Below are positions 24,950 to 37,853 of a DNA stretch of 64,000 nucleotides, in pieces. The notes beneath the pieces are model-generated. The model did no database searches. It was given only the letters and a program-made list of their open reading frames with translations, and was not told where the DNA came from. Each line of letters starts with the position of its first letter. Positions within the stretch are counted from its first letter, which is position 1. Made by a program: the position numbers and the translations under genes. Source of the stretch: Apteryx mantelli. Taxonomy: Eukaryota; Chordata; Aves; Apterygiformes; Apterygidae. The stretch is taken from positions 90,080,007-90,144,006 of the forward strand of contig NC_089978.1 of assembly GCF_036417845.1 (NCBI RefSeq), written 5' to 3'.

Positions 24950-25060
24950 GTGAGTGGCTCCCCCCCATCCCCCGCCCCGGGCACGGCGGCGCCCGCACGC
25001 CCCCTCCCCGCCGCCGGGGCGCCTCGGGCGGCAGCGGCCTCGCAGGCCGGCGCCTAGGCC

Positions 25061-25085
25061 TCGCCTCGCCTCGCCTCGCCTCGCC
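25061..25085 (+). repeat. Pentanucleotide tandem repeat (TCGCC)5
   Basis: Five perfect TCGCC units in the first 140 bp of intron 1, inside the CpG island. Likely length-polymorphic. No function is apparent. Confidence 0.85.
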
Positions 25086-28000
25086 TGCGCGGGGAGCCCG
25101 GCCCGCGGGGCCCTGCCCCGGCCCCCTCCGCGGAGGCCGCGCGGCGCCGTCGTGCGAGCTGCGCCCGAGGGGCTTCGGGCCCTGGCAGCGGCCCTAGGGC
25201 TCGCGAGCGGCCGGTGGTGCCTCTCTGCCGCCAGGTCCTGCCCTGAGGTGAAGCGCCGCCCGGCCCGACGGGTAGTTGTTTCCCACATCTTGCGGTGCTC
25301 CCGCAAGGCAAACTCCACGGGGGCTGGGGGAAAAGGCTCCAAAAAAATTTTTTTTTTCCAGCCTGAAATTTTGGGAGCTTCGTAAGTGATGCAGAGACTA
25401 AGTTACTGATCATGACCGTAAAAAAATGTTGATTCTGCCATGTGTAGATTGGTTTTGTTAAACCTCAGGCATGAACTTCAGCACTGCTCGTGGGGAAGAC
25501 CTCTTCGTGGAAATTCATGTGCTTTGGGAAGCTTTGCTGATGAATAAGCTGCATTTGCTGTTCAGAAGCACTGAACTGAGACACGAGAATGACTTGCATT
25601 GCTGTCAGAAAATCGGCTGTTTCATCTAGATGATAATAAATTTTTCATATCTGTATTAGAGGGTTTTTTTTCTGTAAATATTTTATTCATTGGTTTCTGC
25701 GCTCTGACACAAGACCTGCTTAGGTTTTTGTTGTCCTATGAATGTTGCTGGTAAGGTAAATAAAAGCCAATGCATAACACTGTATAACTTAATATAGTGT
25801 TCCTTCATTCTACTCTTACACTAACGGTTCAAGAAGACACAAATGAGGCAGTAGTTTTAAGTAAAAGGAATGATTAAAATGGCAAACAGTTGCACTTAGG
25901 GCTGTGGTGTTAGTGAAAGAACACTGCAAGTACAAAGAGGCAGCACTGGGAGTGTTCTTGCTACCACATTTTAATGAGACAGGGCTTTCCCCTGCCCTCT
26001 TTCCCCCCACCCTCTCCTTCCCCAAAAAGATCACTTTGCCTTAGCTTAAATTAAAATTAGAACCTGACTAGTACTGGTGCCTTCCTCCTCTGGTCTTTGC
26101 CTGCTCATGTGAATTTGTTCTCACTTCCCCACTCGTTCCTTTGCTGCTGTGCTTCCCGTACCCTAGCATTTATGCTCCTTACCCCATGCCTGTGTGTACT
26201 GTCAAGGACAGTAGTCTAGAGCTTAGAATACCTTTAATTCACTCCTGGTACTAAATAAGTTATTTCACCACTGTCTTTTTGAAACTTGAGTTTGTAAATT
26301 GTTGTTAGAAGAGCATATTAATATTCTTGAGGCTTTTAAGTTGTGACTAGAGAGGTGTAAAGATTTCAGTCCTTGTTTTAATGACTGGGGTGTTCTGGCA
26401 AAATTCTGCTTTTTGGTAAGGGTGTCTCTACCATTCTGAGTTGCCCCTGAGGCATTATTTGTTTCTGGACATCTTGTGTGGCAGCCTTTTAATAATGCTA
26501 TTTTTTGCCATATAGTGTCTGTATTGCTTTATGGTTTGAAAAGTTTTTGATTCTCCAGTAAGAAAAAAGCCTGATTATATGATTTAAGCCTGGTTTATGT
26601 TAGTTGAAGTGAACAGAGTAAGAGCTGTACGTTACAGCGTGGCCAGTCCTGTCCTTTGGGTATGGTCTGGTCTGTTGTGAGTGGATGCATCTGTTCACTC
26701 TTGTGTGTCTTTATGCTATATATTTAGCTAAATGTATTTTCCTATCAGTCTTAAGACATGAATGCCTAACCTTTGCCGTTTAAAACCTCTGAAGAAAAAA
26801 TGCCTACAGTTTAGGCTTCTAAGATCACCCTGGAGCATTTTCAGGTGTTTATAAGATTAGTAGTCTTATGTCGCATCAGTCTCTCTAAAACTATCAGCTT
26901 GATCTTGATAAGCCTTATGTGCTTCTTAAATCTTCCACTTGCTCTCTTTTTAGTGCATGTGTTTACCTAGAAAAGCCTGAGTAGGAAGGTTACACCAGTT
27001 TAATCAAACTGTTATAAAATGATGTACTTAACTTACTTGTGTGGTCCTAGTCAGTTGCTGGCTTTGGATAATTTGAAGTTCCTTTGGAGCCTTCAGAGGA
27101 CTAGAGGAGAACTAAATTGGCGACAGAGCTTAAGATGTTGGTGCAGGAATTTTACTGCTCTACTCATAGAAGGCCTTGACAGTATGCGCTGTATCGGGGA
27201 GCTCTGTTACTTCTATCTGAATTACCTGAAAAAGAATTTGCTGATGGTGTAGGGCACATGGAAGTCCTCAGTAAAGCAAATACGTCAGTATTAAAAGTGC
27301 AGTTCAGTTGTGTTTACCTAGCCTGAATGCTTGATGGAAAGAAGGCGTTCTGTTTTATAGTCAGCTTATAAAAGCTACCGAATGGCTCACATAAAGAAAT
27401 TGTGTTTTCATTGAAATGTGCAAATGTGGTGCTTGTGTTAGAAAATCATGACTAAGATTTTTGAACCAGCTTTTGAAAGAGAGTAAGCCCAAAGGAAACC
27501 TGTGAATAGCCCCTCTCAGGGCAGTCTGGGATTTTGTTGTCCTGTCTGTGTGTAAACATTTCATGTGAAAAATAGACTTGGAATTACTGTAATCCAGATA
27601 TATTGGAAGAAGAATTTTGACTTCCATTCTGATAAGAATGGAACTCTGCAATATGGTCTTTCCACTTTATGTGTTCTCTTTGTTCAGAGTTGTATTAGTT
27701 TAGATTAAATTGGCTTCTAAATTGATCTCTTTGCAAAATCCTGTTGAGTAGGGGGAGAGAAACTTTGTATTTCTTGACGGCTGAAGAGACTCTTCAGACA
27801 CAGTTGGTGACAATGTATATTAACATACATCTTAGCCTTTTTTATTACTGAAAACCAATATGGGTTGTATGAAATACATGTGGGCATAGCCAAGCTGCAG
27901 AATCACCCTCCCTCTGCAATGGTAGAAATTCTTAATTTTATTTATGTTAAACTTTTGCAGTTAGCTTAATTCATTAATTAAACCACTGTAAAAGACAGTT

Positions 28001-30430
28001 TGTCTATTTAAACTAATTCCAGGTTATAACAGGTACTAAAAACCTGTGAAACAAAACAGAAAGCAAGACTTAAAGCAGTGATTCTCAGTTTCTTTCTCTA
28101 GTTATGAGTCCTATTTCTGTCTCCATACCATATTCCCACATATATGATTTACTTTCTGTCAAGCTTGCAACTATCCTTGTAGCTGCCAGAACTGTGTAAG
28201 AGGTTACAGCCTCGTGGGCTGGTACCTCTGTGCTCTAAACTATGAGAGCACAAGTTGTTTGTGCAGCTTTTTTTTTCTGTGCATTCATTTTCTGTTTGTA
28301 TGCTCTTTTTGAATACTATTCTTTCAGTTTCTTTCTTATAAAGCAGATTTACCAAAATTCTTGTACACTGTTTCCTTTGCCAAAGAATGACCTTTCATGA
28401 ATGTGTTGTACTCTGAACAAATTTTGACCTTGTTGAATGTTAGTGTGTCATTCTAGGTTTATCCCGGCCTACATAATTACTTTGGTCTGAAAAATACCTG
28501 GATTCAGCTGTGTACTTCCAAACTAGGTAGTTAATCTGGAAGTTATTTTGGTAGATTTCCAAGTGCAGGCACTTCTAAATGACCCAGTTGCTATAATTGC
28601 TAAAATAGCTTTCTGAAATAAATTTCCAAGTAGAGATGTATTCTTAACATTCAGGTGTATTAGTCTTTGTACACATTCAGGGCTAGACTGCCAAAATACC
28701 CGTACTGGAGATTCTTATTTTGTGTCAGTGTTGATACAGCATCTCAATTTAGATTTGCTTCAGTTGTGCAAAGAACTTAGGTTAGAGATCTGCAGGTTAA
28801 TCTAAAATAGGCAACAGTCCTGATCAGCAGCTGCATATATGGATAACCAACCAGTCATGTTTGTTTGGTGAAAGTAAAGTTTCTATGTCTAGCTGTGTCC
28901 TATTGTTTAAAAAAAGACATGAAAAGACTTGATCTCGTTGTGTCTGCATTACGGGGTGGCTTGATAAGGGCTAGCTTTGACCAAAAAACATACAGCCATA
29001 CTAATGCAGAACAGTACCTGAACTAATAAGTCATGGAATTGCATAGTTTGAGCAATGTTGGATACCTCAGTTGACAGTAGAGGTATTAATGAAAGTTTCA
29101 TGAAATCTGTGGTTGTACTAAAATGTTTGCATATAAAAGAATTAGTCACAAAACCACATCTGAAATATAAACTGTGTAGTGCTTTGAGTAAGCACAAAAG
29201 AATCATTTTAAATTTTGCTAAAACTGGAATTTGTCGCAACTATTTTGGCTATTACAGTAGTATAGTTTACTAGTGTATATTCACTTTTTGATACAGCTCA
29301 GCTGATGAAGTACCTGAGACTTTTTGTGAATTCGTGGTTTGTTTCATCAAAATGATGCACTGCATGCTTTTGGAGCTATTTACTAGGAAAGCTATCTTGG
29401 CCTGTTGAATTTGACTATATTCTAGCATTTGCTGTTTAAGCCTCAATTACAAGTGTGTTAGATGAATTTTGTAGCTATGAGATTAAACTTTGCTTTTGGT
29501 TAGCTCTTTATACGTGTAGGTAAAATTTAACAAATGGCACTTATTCCCACTTGTTTGTCATATTTTAGTGTTCATGTACCACATATTTACTAACGAGTTT
29601 GAACAAGAACAGTCAAGCATATACTTAGGAAAGAAGATAGTGAATCACAGGCTGAATGAATTGTTATGGAATATGGCTTAGGAGATCCTGATTTCATAGG
29701 TTATAATCAAAATATCTGTGGCAACTGCTGCAGTTACTGGCATTGAAAAATATCACAAAAGTTGTAATTTAGCAATCTTGCTGTACTGTGAACAGCTGAA
29801 CACGCAATAAATAATCGCAGTGAGTTCATGCAGTTTGGAAACTGTGGCGTTATCTGAAGGGAAAGGTGAGCAGTAGATACTCTCTCCCCCTTTTTAAATA
29901 TGATTTTGGGTATTGAATGGTTTAACTCATGTGATGCCTATTAAAATTTGTCTGTCCTGAGGGATAGACCTCTTCCAATACTGATGTAGAGAGTAAACCA
30001 GCATTGGCATTGCTGTCAATTGCGTCTGCAGGATTAGATCAGATTTCTGTGAGAGTGTTTACACATGTTGTCTTGTTGGCAGCAGGAGCACATCAGCAGT
30101 GTAACTGAAATCATGCTTAGAAACAAGAAAATTGAAAGGGTAATTATCACATACAATTTAAACAGCAAGGTGTGGGGGTAGGAAAGTGAAGATTGAAAGT
30201 AGTCTTATTTTTCTGCACAGATTGTTTTTCAGATGGAATGTGATTATTTTAGGAGGCAGGTTTTTACACAACTTTAATAGGGAGACTGTGTGTCTAAGCA
30301 AGTCTTTCACAAAGTTTAAGGCTAAAAGGTACTATTAAAAAATACATACCTGCCATTTATTGCATGCAACTGCATTTCTCTATAGCTGTTTATGTATTGA
30401 CCCTAAAAACTTAGGTTTGGTTAATTATAT

Positions 30431-30462
30431 CTCCCCCCTCCCCCCCCCCAAAAAAAAAAAAA
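30431..30462 (+). repeat. C-rich tract followed by A13
   Basis: A run of C interrupted by one T is followed directly by 13 A residues in intron 1. This is low-complexity sequence, prone to slippage. Confidence 0.8.
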
Positions 30463-32049
30463 TTGCTCTTACTCTGGATGTTAACCACTGGAATGCTAAC
30501 CACTGAAACAGATCAGGAAGATGAGTGCTAGTCAGAAATTACTGTCATTATTTTAATCTGATTGGCTTCAGCTCCCAACCAGCAGTTTTATTGTGTCTTT
30601 TTTTGTTAGGTTAGGATCCTTTGATACCTGGAATTTTTTCACTGTGAGGTATTTATACATTCTAATGGAATATTTTGTGCTGACTCTGCAATGCTAAATA
30701 CATTCTTTACATGAGTTGTTTTCTCATGAAAATAGCACAGAATTAACTTCTGTGGCTTTTCCAGGATATTCAGTATTATTCTTTAAACGTGGATGTTAGC
30801 GCTTTAAATAGCATTCTGATATGAGTTTTGCCAAATATAGGAATAGAATCATTTTACTCCTGTTTTGTTCTTGCATCGAGGACTAGCCTTTGTCACAGTG
30901 TCATGCTGGAATTGTATGCCGAATTGCCTATCTACTTTTGTTCTTCAATTTGTTTGGCGTTATTGCTTTTCTGTATTCGGCCTTTCATGATGTAGATGTG
31001 GATCAAGTTTGCATTTCATAATATAAAAAGGAGTTTTGCTTGAATGGGCTGTAGCATAGCAAGTGGGTTGGAAGCTTTTGTGTGATGCAACTATTATTAT
31101 TTACAATCTGTTATTGTTTACAACTCTGCCAGTGTCTGATGGGCATTGGTACTCCAGTGCATATATAATATTGCAGATTTGTATAATGCCTGGTATTAAT
31201 TGTTGTGAAGGTCTGTAAGAGACTGCTGTTGGATGACTTGCTCCAGCAGTCGCTATTCAGCAGTGATGTGGTAGAGATTGTTTTTTTTGTGAGAGTACTA
31301 TGCAGCACTAGATCAAGGTGCATTTAATTTACAGAGTTGTCTGTATCAATTGCTTTTGCAGGCTGTTCAGGGAATGAAGTATGCTCCTTTGCTTGTGACC
31401 TGTTTTTTTAGAAAATGTTTCTTTTCGTTACTTTCATACTGTTGGTTGAATCTTAGAGCAGTTCTGCAAAATTCTCAAAATAAATGCAAGTTTTAGTTTA
31501 AAATTTTGGCTATTTTGGTTATGTAGTAAAGGAGTACTTCATTTTTCTAAGCATTTAAGACTTCATAGATTCTGAATTCAGTGTTTTATTGTACATGTTC
31601 TGTGAGTTGGTGCGGATGATGGAACTGGCTCACGCAGGTGATAGACTTTTTTGTGTTATAAAGGTTAAGCACAGAAACTTCTTCTTTCAGTGGATGAATT
31701 GATGGGCCGTTTTGTTGCCTGTTTACGTATGCTGTCAGTCTGCAGATGAGCATCCTCCAACTAAGGTGACTGGTTTGGTTTGGTTTTGTTTCCCCTACCC
31801 CCTAAATGACTGAAAATCTCTGATTTTTGCACGCTATCTTTGAACTGACCAGAGGTGCTGCTGCGGTCCTCTGCCTTCAGGTGTTCAGAAAGAGAGAGTG
31901 TGTTGCACTGCATACATGCTTGTACGCATGCTCATGCATTTTTTTGCTGAAGTTAATACAGAGTTGAAGCAGACAGTTTAATTTTTTGTGAAAGAAAGAG
32001 GAAAGGAATGTCTAATTTGCATGAACTATTGAACTCCTTTTTTTCTTTC

Positions 32050-33310
32050 GTTTTAGCAAGAAACAGAAGCGATAAGAGAATAGGACTTGATAGAAACTGC
32101 AGGTTTTGCAGAAATACTTGCTGGAAGGGCAAAAAGAGAGGATGCTCAGTTTATGAAGATCTAGGAATGTTTGGGACAACTTTTTCTTTTAGAAAATGGA
32201 AGAAGTTGTCAAAGTGGCTACTTCAAACTAGATTTGGACTAATGGTGATGAGGTGGTTGAAAATTTGAAACTTAAATTTTGATGAAAATGATCATGAATT
32301 AATGGTATTCCTTCTGCTTGGGAAAGGAAGAAATGAAAGCTATTGATTTTAAGTAGTATACCTTTTACAAGCTAAGGAAATAGGTAGACAGGATCTCTCC
32401 TAAAATATAAGGAATATAAAACCTGTCAATTTCTGAAAGGTAGATTACTCTGATGCAGGCAAAAGATAAGAGAACAGTAAGGCAACCTTAGGAATTCTTG
32501 AAATACTATTCAATAAAAAGTAATCCTATGAAAACTGGAAGCAAGGACATATGTCTTGGGTTGCAACACAAATAAGAACAGCTAAGGTGAATAGTCAGGG
32601 AATAGAAAAGCAATGAAAAAGTTGCTGGAATAATTTATAGTAGTTGGAGAGAAGGGTGAAGTATAGAGTCTACTTGATGAAAGTAAGTAAAAAAAATAGT
32701 AAATACTGAAATCATTTTTGTTTTGGTCTTCAGAAGAAGATAAATTGTATGCAAAAAAAACCCCCAAAACAACTCCCTGCTGCCACTGATACAAGTGAGA
32801 CAGAGTTGGAAGGAAATCTTGCATAAGTTGAAATATGTTTAGATCCTTTTGGCTTACTGAATACCACCAGAAGTATGCAAATTCTGTGTTTTGTGAATAT
32901 CTGAACACTTTCTCCTGTAAATGTGAGTGGCCTGGTGCAGCCCATCTGTTGTTGGGATTCATGGAAATAACCAGTAGTGATGGTCCCAGGGTTGCAGAAG
33001 TGGGCAAATACAGCAGTTGCCTTTCAAAGAGAAGGAAGAGGAGGACATTAGAATCAGTCAGGAATTAGATCAGTCAGGTTGACTTAAATAGCTGAAAAAA
33101 TGATAGAGCAAGTAATTAAGCAATAAATACATAGGTAAGCACCTAGGGATAATGAGGTGGTAAATAGTCAATAAATTGTGTTGGGGCAGTCTAATTTCCA
33201 GGTTAATTTGATGTTTGTTTAGAGGAAAGCAGTGGATGTTGTATACCTCACTTTTTAAAAAATTTTGGTATGGTTCCATATGAAATTCTTAATTTGGACA
33301 TTAAGATGAA
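32050..33310 (+). mobile_element. CR1-type LINE fragment, endonuclease-to-reverse-transcriptase region, sense to PDK3
   Basis: Aligned by eye with CR1 ORF2. About 32285-32350 matches the end of the endonuclease region (GATCATGAATTAATGGTATT and the following Lys/Glu-rich stretch). About 32720-32750 matches the 'cttcggtcttca' passage. About 33060-33200 matches the start of the reverse transcriptase, with a 'gatagagcaagtaattaag' segment. About 33215-33260 holds a degenerate copy of the 'gcagtggatgttgtctacct' block. Numerous indels and stops make it non-functional. The 5' end is uncertain and the copy is cut off within the reverse transcriptase. The 86-codon and 141-codon open frames in this stretch are by-products. 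The element lies in intron 1 in the same orientation as the gene. Confidence 0.7.
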
Positions 33311-35318
33311 ATTGCCATATAGTAGGTATACAACTTTATGAATAACCCTCCATATATACTCAACATTTCACAAACAGTAGTTAATCTTCACCGTACTCTT
33401 TTGTGGATGGTAAGCAGTATTTCTTCAGTTCTCTACGGTCTACAACAACATAATCTGTAACAGAATTAGGTTTAGAATTTAGGAATTGTTGTATCCTGAT
33501 TCCATACTTACTGTGTTAAAACAGCTTTTCTGGATGCCTGATATCCTAAACATATTAATATTTTTTAAAAGTGATATTTTCCCAAAAGTTCCAAGGTATT
33601 TTTATGGACTAGTTCTTATCTTTTTAAAATATGCATATAATTTTGACAGTGTTCCTGGTGTTATCTAAGTGTGAGATTTTTTTTGTTTGAATAATAGGCT
33701 GAAATGGCAGATTATTTTACTGGAGCACTGAACTGGGACTCTGAAATTTGATTTATCTCCTTTTTCTGATACTGTTTTGCTTTATAAGAGACTGGTAAAT
33801 TGATCTTAATTTTTCTTTTTTCTCCAAATCTTTCTATGTCAACTGACATATTTTCTTCCATGTTTGCCTTGTTTATTTAAACTATAGTTTTCCCTGGGAG
33901 GTTGATGTTTACTGTACAGACATGCACTTCATAGAACATTAGCTTGTAGGCAATGTTAAGTAAATATCATAGTAATGTAAATAGTTTCACTGACTTAATT
34001 CCATAAAATCACACAAGTTTGGGGTGACTTTTTTTTTTTCCTCCAGAATTAGGTTTGACATTATGTGCAAATAGAGAAAGAAACAAGGTAAAAAGCTGCA
34101 AATTGTTGTAGTGTTAGAAAATGTAATTTCCATTCTAACTGCTACTTCTTTGTATTAGTCCTTTTTTATGTTTTTCTTTAAGATTTTATAGACTGGATAA
34201 ATACATTCATAGACCCTACTACCTGGCGATGGTATAGATACATCCTCTAATTTTCTTTTGGAAATGTGTCTTATTAAGCCTTGAATGCATTTTGTAAGGA
34301 GATAGATAATACTCTAGTACGTGTCACTGTGCTGAGACTGAGGGGAAATGAGACCATGTGGTATCAGCAATATTTTTATGTAAGTGGGATTAGCTGTGTG
34401 AGTCTTTGCTCATATATGTTAATTTTATCCATACTGCAGATTTGGAGTAACTTTCCCTTCAGCATGTTGTCAAGAGACCACAGGGTAAAGCAGAGATTTG
34501 TGTTTTTCTTAGGTGCTGAGTGAGAATTATGGACGTAGAAATGGATGTTGTGTGGTTTTATACAGTTATACAATTTATTCTGTATATGGTAAACACAGTA
34601 GGATTGTGAGTCTGTCTTGTTCAATACACACTTAAAATCAGAATTGTTACAAAGTAGTAATCAAAGCAGAGATAGATATTGTATTTACTTTGTCAGTAAC
34701 TGAATAGAAATAAAATGTTTGGTTTAAAATTTTGGGTCTGAGACAAACACACCGAATTTGCATTCCCCAACCTCTATCTTGAAAGCAACAGATCTTCTTC
34801 CCAGTGTAGGCAAAGGTTGCATGCTTTACTGGTTTTCCTGTGAACATGCAATACAACAGGTCTGCTTATATATAGTGAGGCTTCCTGTTTGATGTGCTGC
34901 CCAGTGCATCCACCTCTTTTCTGCTCTTGGACTGCTCCCCGGGCAGGTCTCGGGAGTGCTAGTGGAAGAGGAGGTGTCTGAAGAGCCACTTTTTTTCCTG
35001 GGGGCTACTTGGGCTTGCGTGAGGAGTCTTTAGGTTGTATAGTTATCTCTAGGATCAGGTACCTGATCTGGGCCATGGTTGTTTCTAAGAACATTTTGGT
35101 TCTCTGCCTGTCATGTAGTGTGGGGAGTGCCCATGATATGGCCAAGAGAATGCTTATCTACTAAAGTGATTCAGCTGACTTTCAACCTACTCCCAAATTG
35201 CCTCCAGAGAAGGCAACCTTTGGCCTATGTGAATTGTTCTAAAAAATAACAAGCAGCCTTGGGGTAGTAGTTTGAGTGCCTTTGCAATAAACTTACAGGT
35301 GCTTTTGATTTCTGTGTG

Positions 35319-35362
35319 TTTTTTCTTTTTTCTTTTTCTTTTTCTTTTTCTTTCTTTTTTTT
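35319..35362 (+). repeat. Polypyrimidine (T4-6C)n tract
   Basis: About 44 bases of T runs separated by single C residues, with near-mirror symmetry, in intron 1. Such homopyrimidine mirror tracts can form triplex (H-DNA) and are often length-variable. Confidence 0.8.
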
Positions 35363-37838
35363 GGACAAATGCTTCAAAATTAAAATACTTAAAGTTATTT
35401 TATTAGAACTTAGTGGTGAGCAACCAAAAAAATTAGTTTTTGATCAAAGAAGTTTATTTTAAAATATTTATGCTTTTGTTTTAATTTTAGCTATTTTACG
35501 TGAATCTGGATTACAGCTTTTACAACAGGTTGTCTGATGATCAGGTTTTTTTGAGAGAGGCTGACATCTTTGCTTGAATGCTTTCTATGAGGGGAAGACT
35601 CCTTTAGGAGTGACAATTGGTGACTGCAGTTTGACCAAGACTTTTTTCTACCATGTATTGTTCATTTGTTACTCTTTTGGTTTGTGTGTTCTGGCTCAGG
35701 AGTAAATTAAGCTTCTTTCCAACAAAGGCAGTTTCATGAGGGACCGTTTTCATGACACATGCCTACTAGAGTCTGAGAGAGTTACACATCCAAGTATCTG
35801 TCTAATCCAGTAACTTGGAATAAGTGCAATGATTTTTCTTCTGTGTTGAGTTGTCCAGTTGCACTGATGACAACAGTTTGAGGTTAAACATTTTGTTCTT
35901 AGCCTGCCTTAATATAAAAATGTGAACTGGCTGCCTGTTGGCATCAGTGGTACACAGCAAAGTCACTGTAGTAGTTAATACATGTAAGGCAGAAACAGGC
36001 TGACTCTTTCAGGGATTTTGGAACTGGGTGGAATTAGGTATATATTTTTTCTGTATACAAATTGAAGAGTACTTATTTTTGCATAATTCTGAATGTCTTA
36101 AATTGAAGTGTGGACCTTTTTGGCTTGGGAATGGAATTTGGACCGTATGGCTATTGAGATACCAATATGTAGGCTAATATAGTCTCTTTAGTGAATGGTT
36201 TCCTGAAATCTTCCTTTGGAACGTAAAATAAATGCTGCAGTTGGTCTGGCAGTCAGAGTGCTTGAATCTGTTGTTAATCAGATTGCATAAATTAGAAATG
36301 GTTTATTAAACTCCAGCGGTTGTTCTGGTCCTTCAGCTCTGGTAACTTGTCCGTGTGGCATGCCATATAACTGCTGGAAGGTCTAACTGGAAAGCTAAAT
36401 AATGTGTTAGCTTGCTTGCTGGTTTGGATGGGGCAAAAGTGTTTTAACACTGACATGGCACAGAGTGGAAATCAATGGTCATACAGTGTTAACTCATTTA
36501 TGAACATAAATATTTTAGATTGAGAAGATCCAGCATACCTGTATTAGAGTGCCCTTTTCACTAAGCATCAAAGGTGCAACTCATAAAGCTTTCAGATGGG
36601 AATTGGATGGAAGAACAGAAGCTGAGTTACATCAGGAAGTTTTCTTACAGACTTTAATTCCTCTGGCTTTAGCTGGTTTTCTAGGACTAGTTATTTAACA
36701 AAATGCATCGTTTTACTTTTTGAAGCTTCAGAGACGCTCCAGTTTTCTCATTAACATAGAATGAATCTCTTAATATACTGAATGTACATGCCAAGTGAAA
36801 GCATGCCCTTAAAACAGGGCACTTGAATGAAAAATTGTAGGTGGTCATGAAAGTAGCCTTAGAGATAGATCTGTGATGGAACTTGAACAAAAGCTTATGT
36901 TTGGACTGTCTAAAAATTGAGGCTAAATACCTAACATTAGTGTGGGCTGTACCCTTAAATTTGGCCATCTGCTGGCTAGCTGTGTTGGAGCAGTTGTAGT
37001 TTGTGGTTGCTTTCTGTGGCACAACATGGTAAGTAGGAAAATGGAATCTGATTTCAGCATGCTTTCCTGATGGATAGCCTGTGGTAGAGAGTGCAGCTCA
37101 GCAAGAATAAGAATCTCCAATTAGCCTGTGGTTTTTTTTTCTTTTGCTTCATAGTGTTACTAGGTTTTACGAACCCCTGTCTTTTAGCAAGCAAACAAAC
37201 AAACCCTGTGTGCTTTTTGTGGGATTGCTATTTTCAGAGGCTGGGTGAGATAAATGCCTAGAGAGCGTGCTGAAAGTGTCTCGTTTCCTACTTGGGAATA
37301 TCCAGGGCTACCAGATGTAAAGGTATTATAAAACCAGGGAGAAGATATCTTTTCTAAAGCTTTGCAATGTATTTAATTATTACAAATAGTTAAAAATCTG
37401 GTTTTTCATTCATCTGAAAAAATCTTCTAATAGTACAATACCCTTTTATCAGACACTACTTTAATAATGATTCAGAGAAAAGCTACCAATATTGCCAAAC
37501 AACTGCCCCCCCTTTTTTTTCTTTCTAGTTTGTTTGGATCAGTGTATGCTATGATAGATTTGCAGTTGCTTTCTCATAGTGTTGTTGATTTGGTTTTGGT
37601 TTTGCTTTTTTTTTATAGGCAGATTTATTGGGGCTGTGAAAGCATAGTTTGTTTGCCTTTATATAGTCCATGCTTCTGGAATGGACTACAAGCCATGGAA
37701 AATTTTAGATCCTTCTTTGGTTCTGTTTTACAAGCTTCAGCAGCAAGTTGTTGATTTAGCCTTTTTTCAGTCTGCTCTGATGCTTTGATCTTTTCGCATA
37801 TTTTCTCCTTTTGAAGATTTCTTCATCTCTCTGCTTAC

Positions 37839-37853
37839 TTTTTTTTTTTTTTT
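37839..37853 (+). repeat. Poly(T)15 tract
   Basis: Uninterrupted 15-base T run in intron 1 at the end of a pyrimidine-rich stretch. Low complexity only. A poly(A) tail of a minus-strand retrocopy is possible, but no adjoining gene-like sequence was recognised. Confidence 0.7.

Larger units (their letters stand above)
24225..25300. promoter_or_regulatory. PDK3: CpG island spanning the PDK3 promoter, 5' UTR and exon 1
   Basis: GC content and CpG density rise sharply from about 24225 and fall back after about 25300. The block is filled with CGG/GCC-rich sequence, in contrast with the AT-rich flanks. No TATA box is visible at a sensible distance from the start codon, as expected for a dispersed CpG-island promoter of a widely expressed metabolic gene. 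The transcription start cannot be fixed from sequence; it should lie between about 24400 and 24820. Open frames of 180-216 codons on both strands here result from scarcity of AT-rich stop codons and are not called as genes. The island could also fire an antisense transcript toward the upstream region. Confidence 0.9.

Noticed and set aside
32582..33007. 141-codon minus-strand frame and an 86-codon plus-strand frame at 32008-32268
   Set aside because: Both fall within or at the edge of the CR1 fragment and do not match the element's own reading frame over any length.
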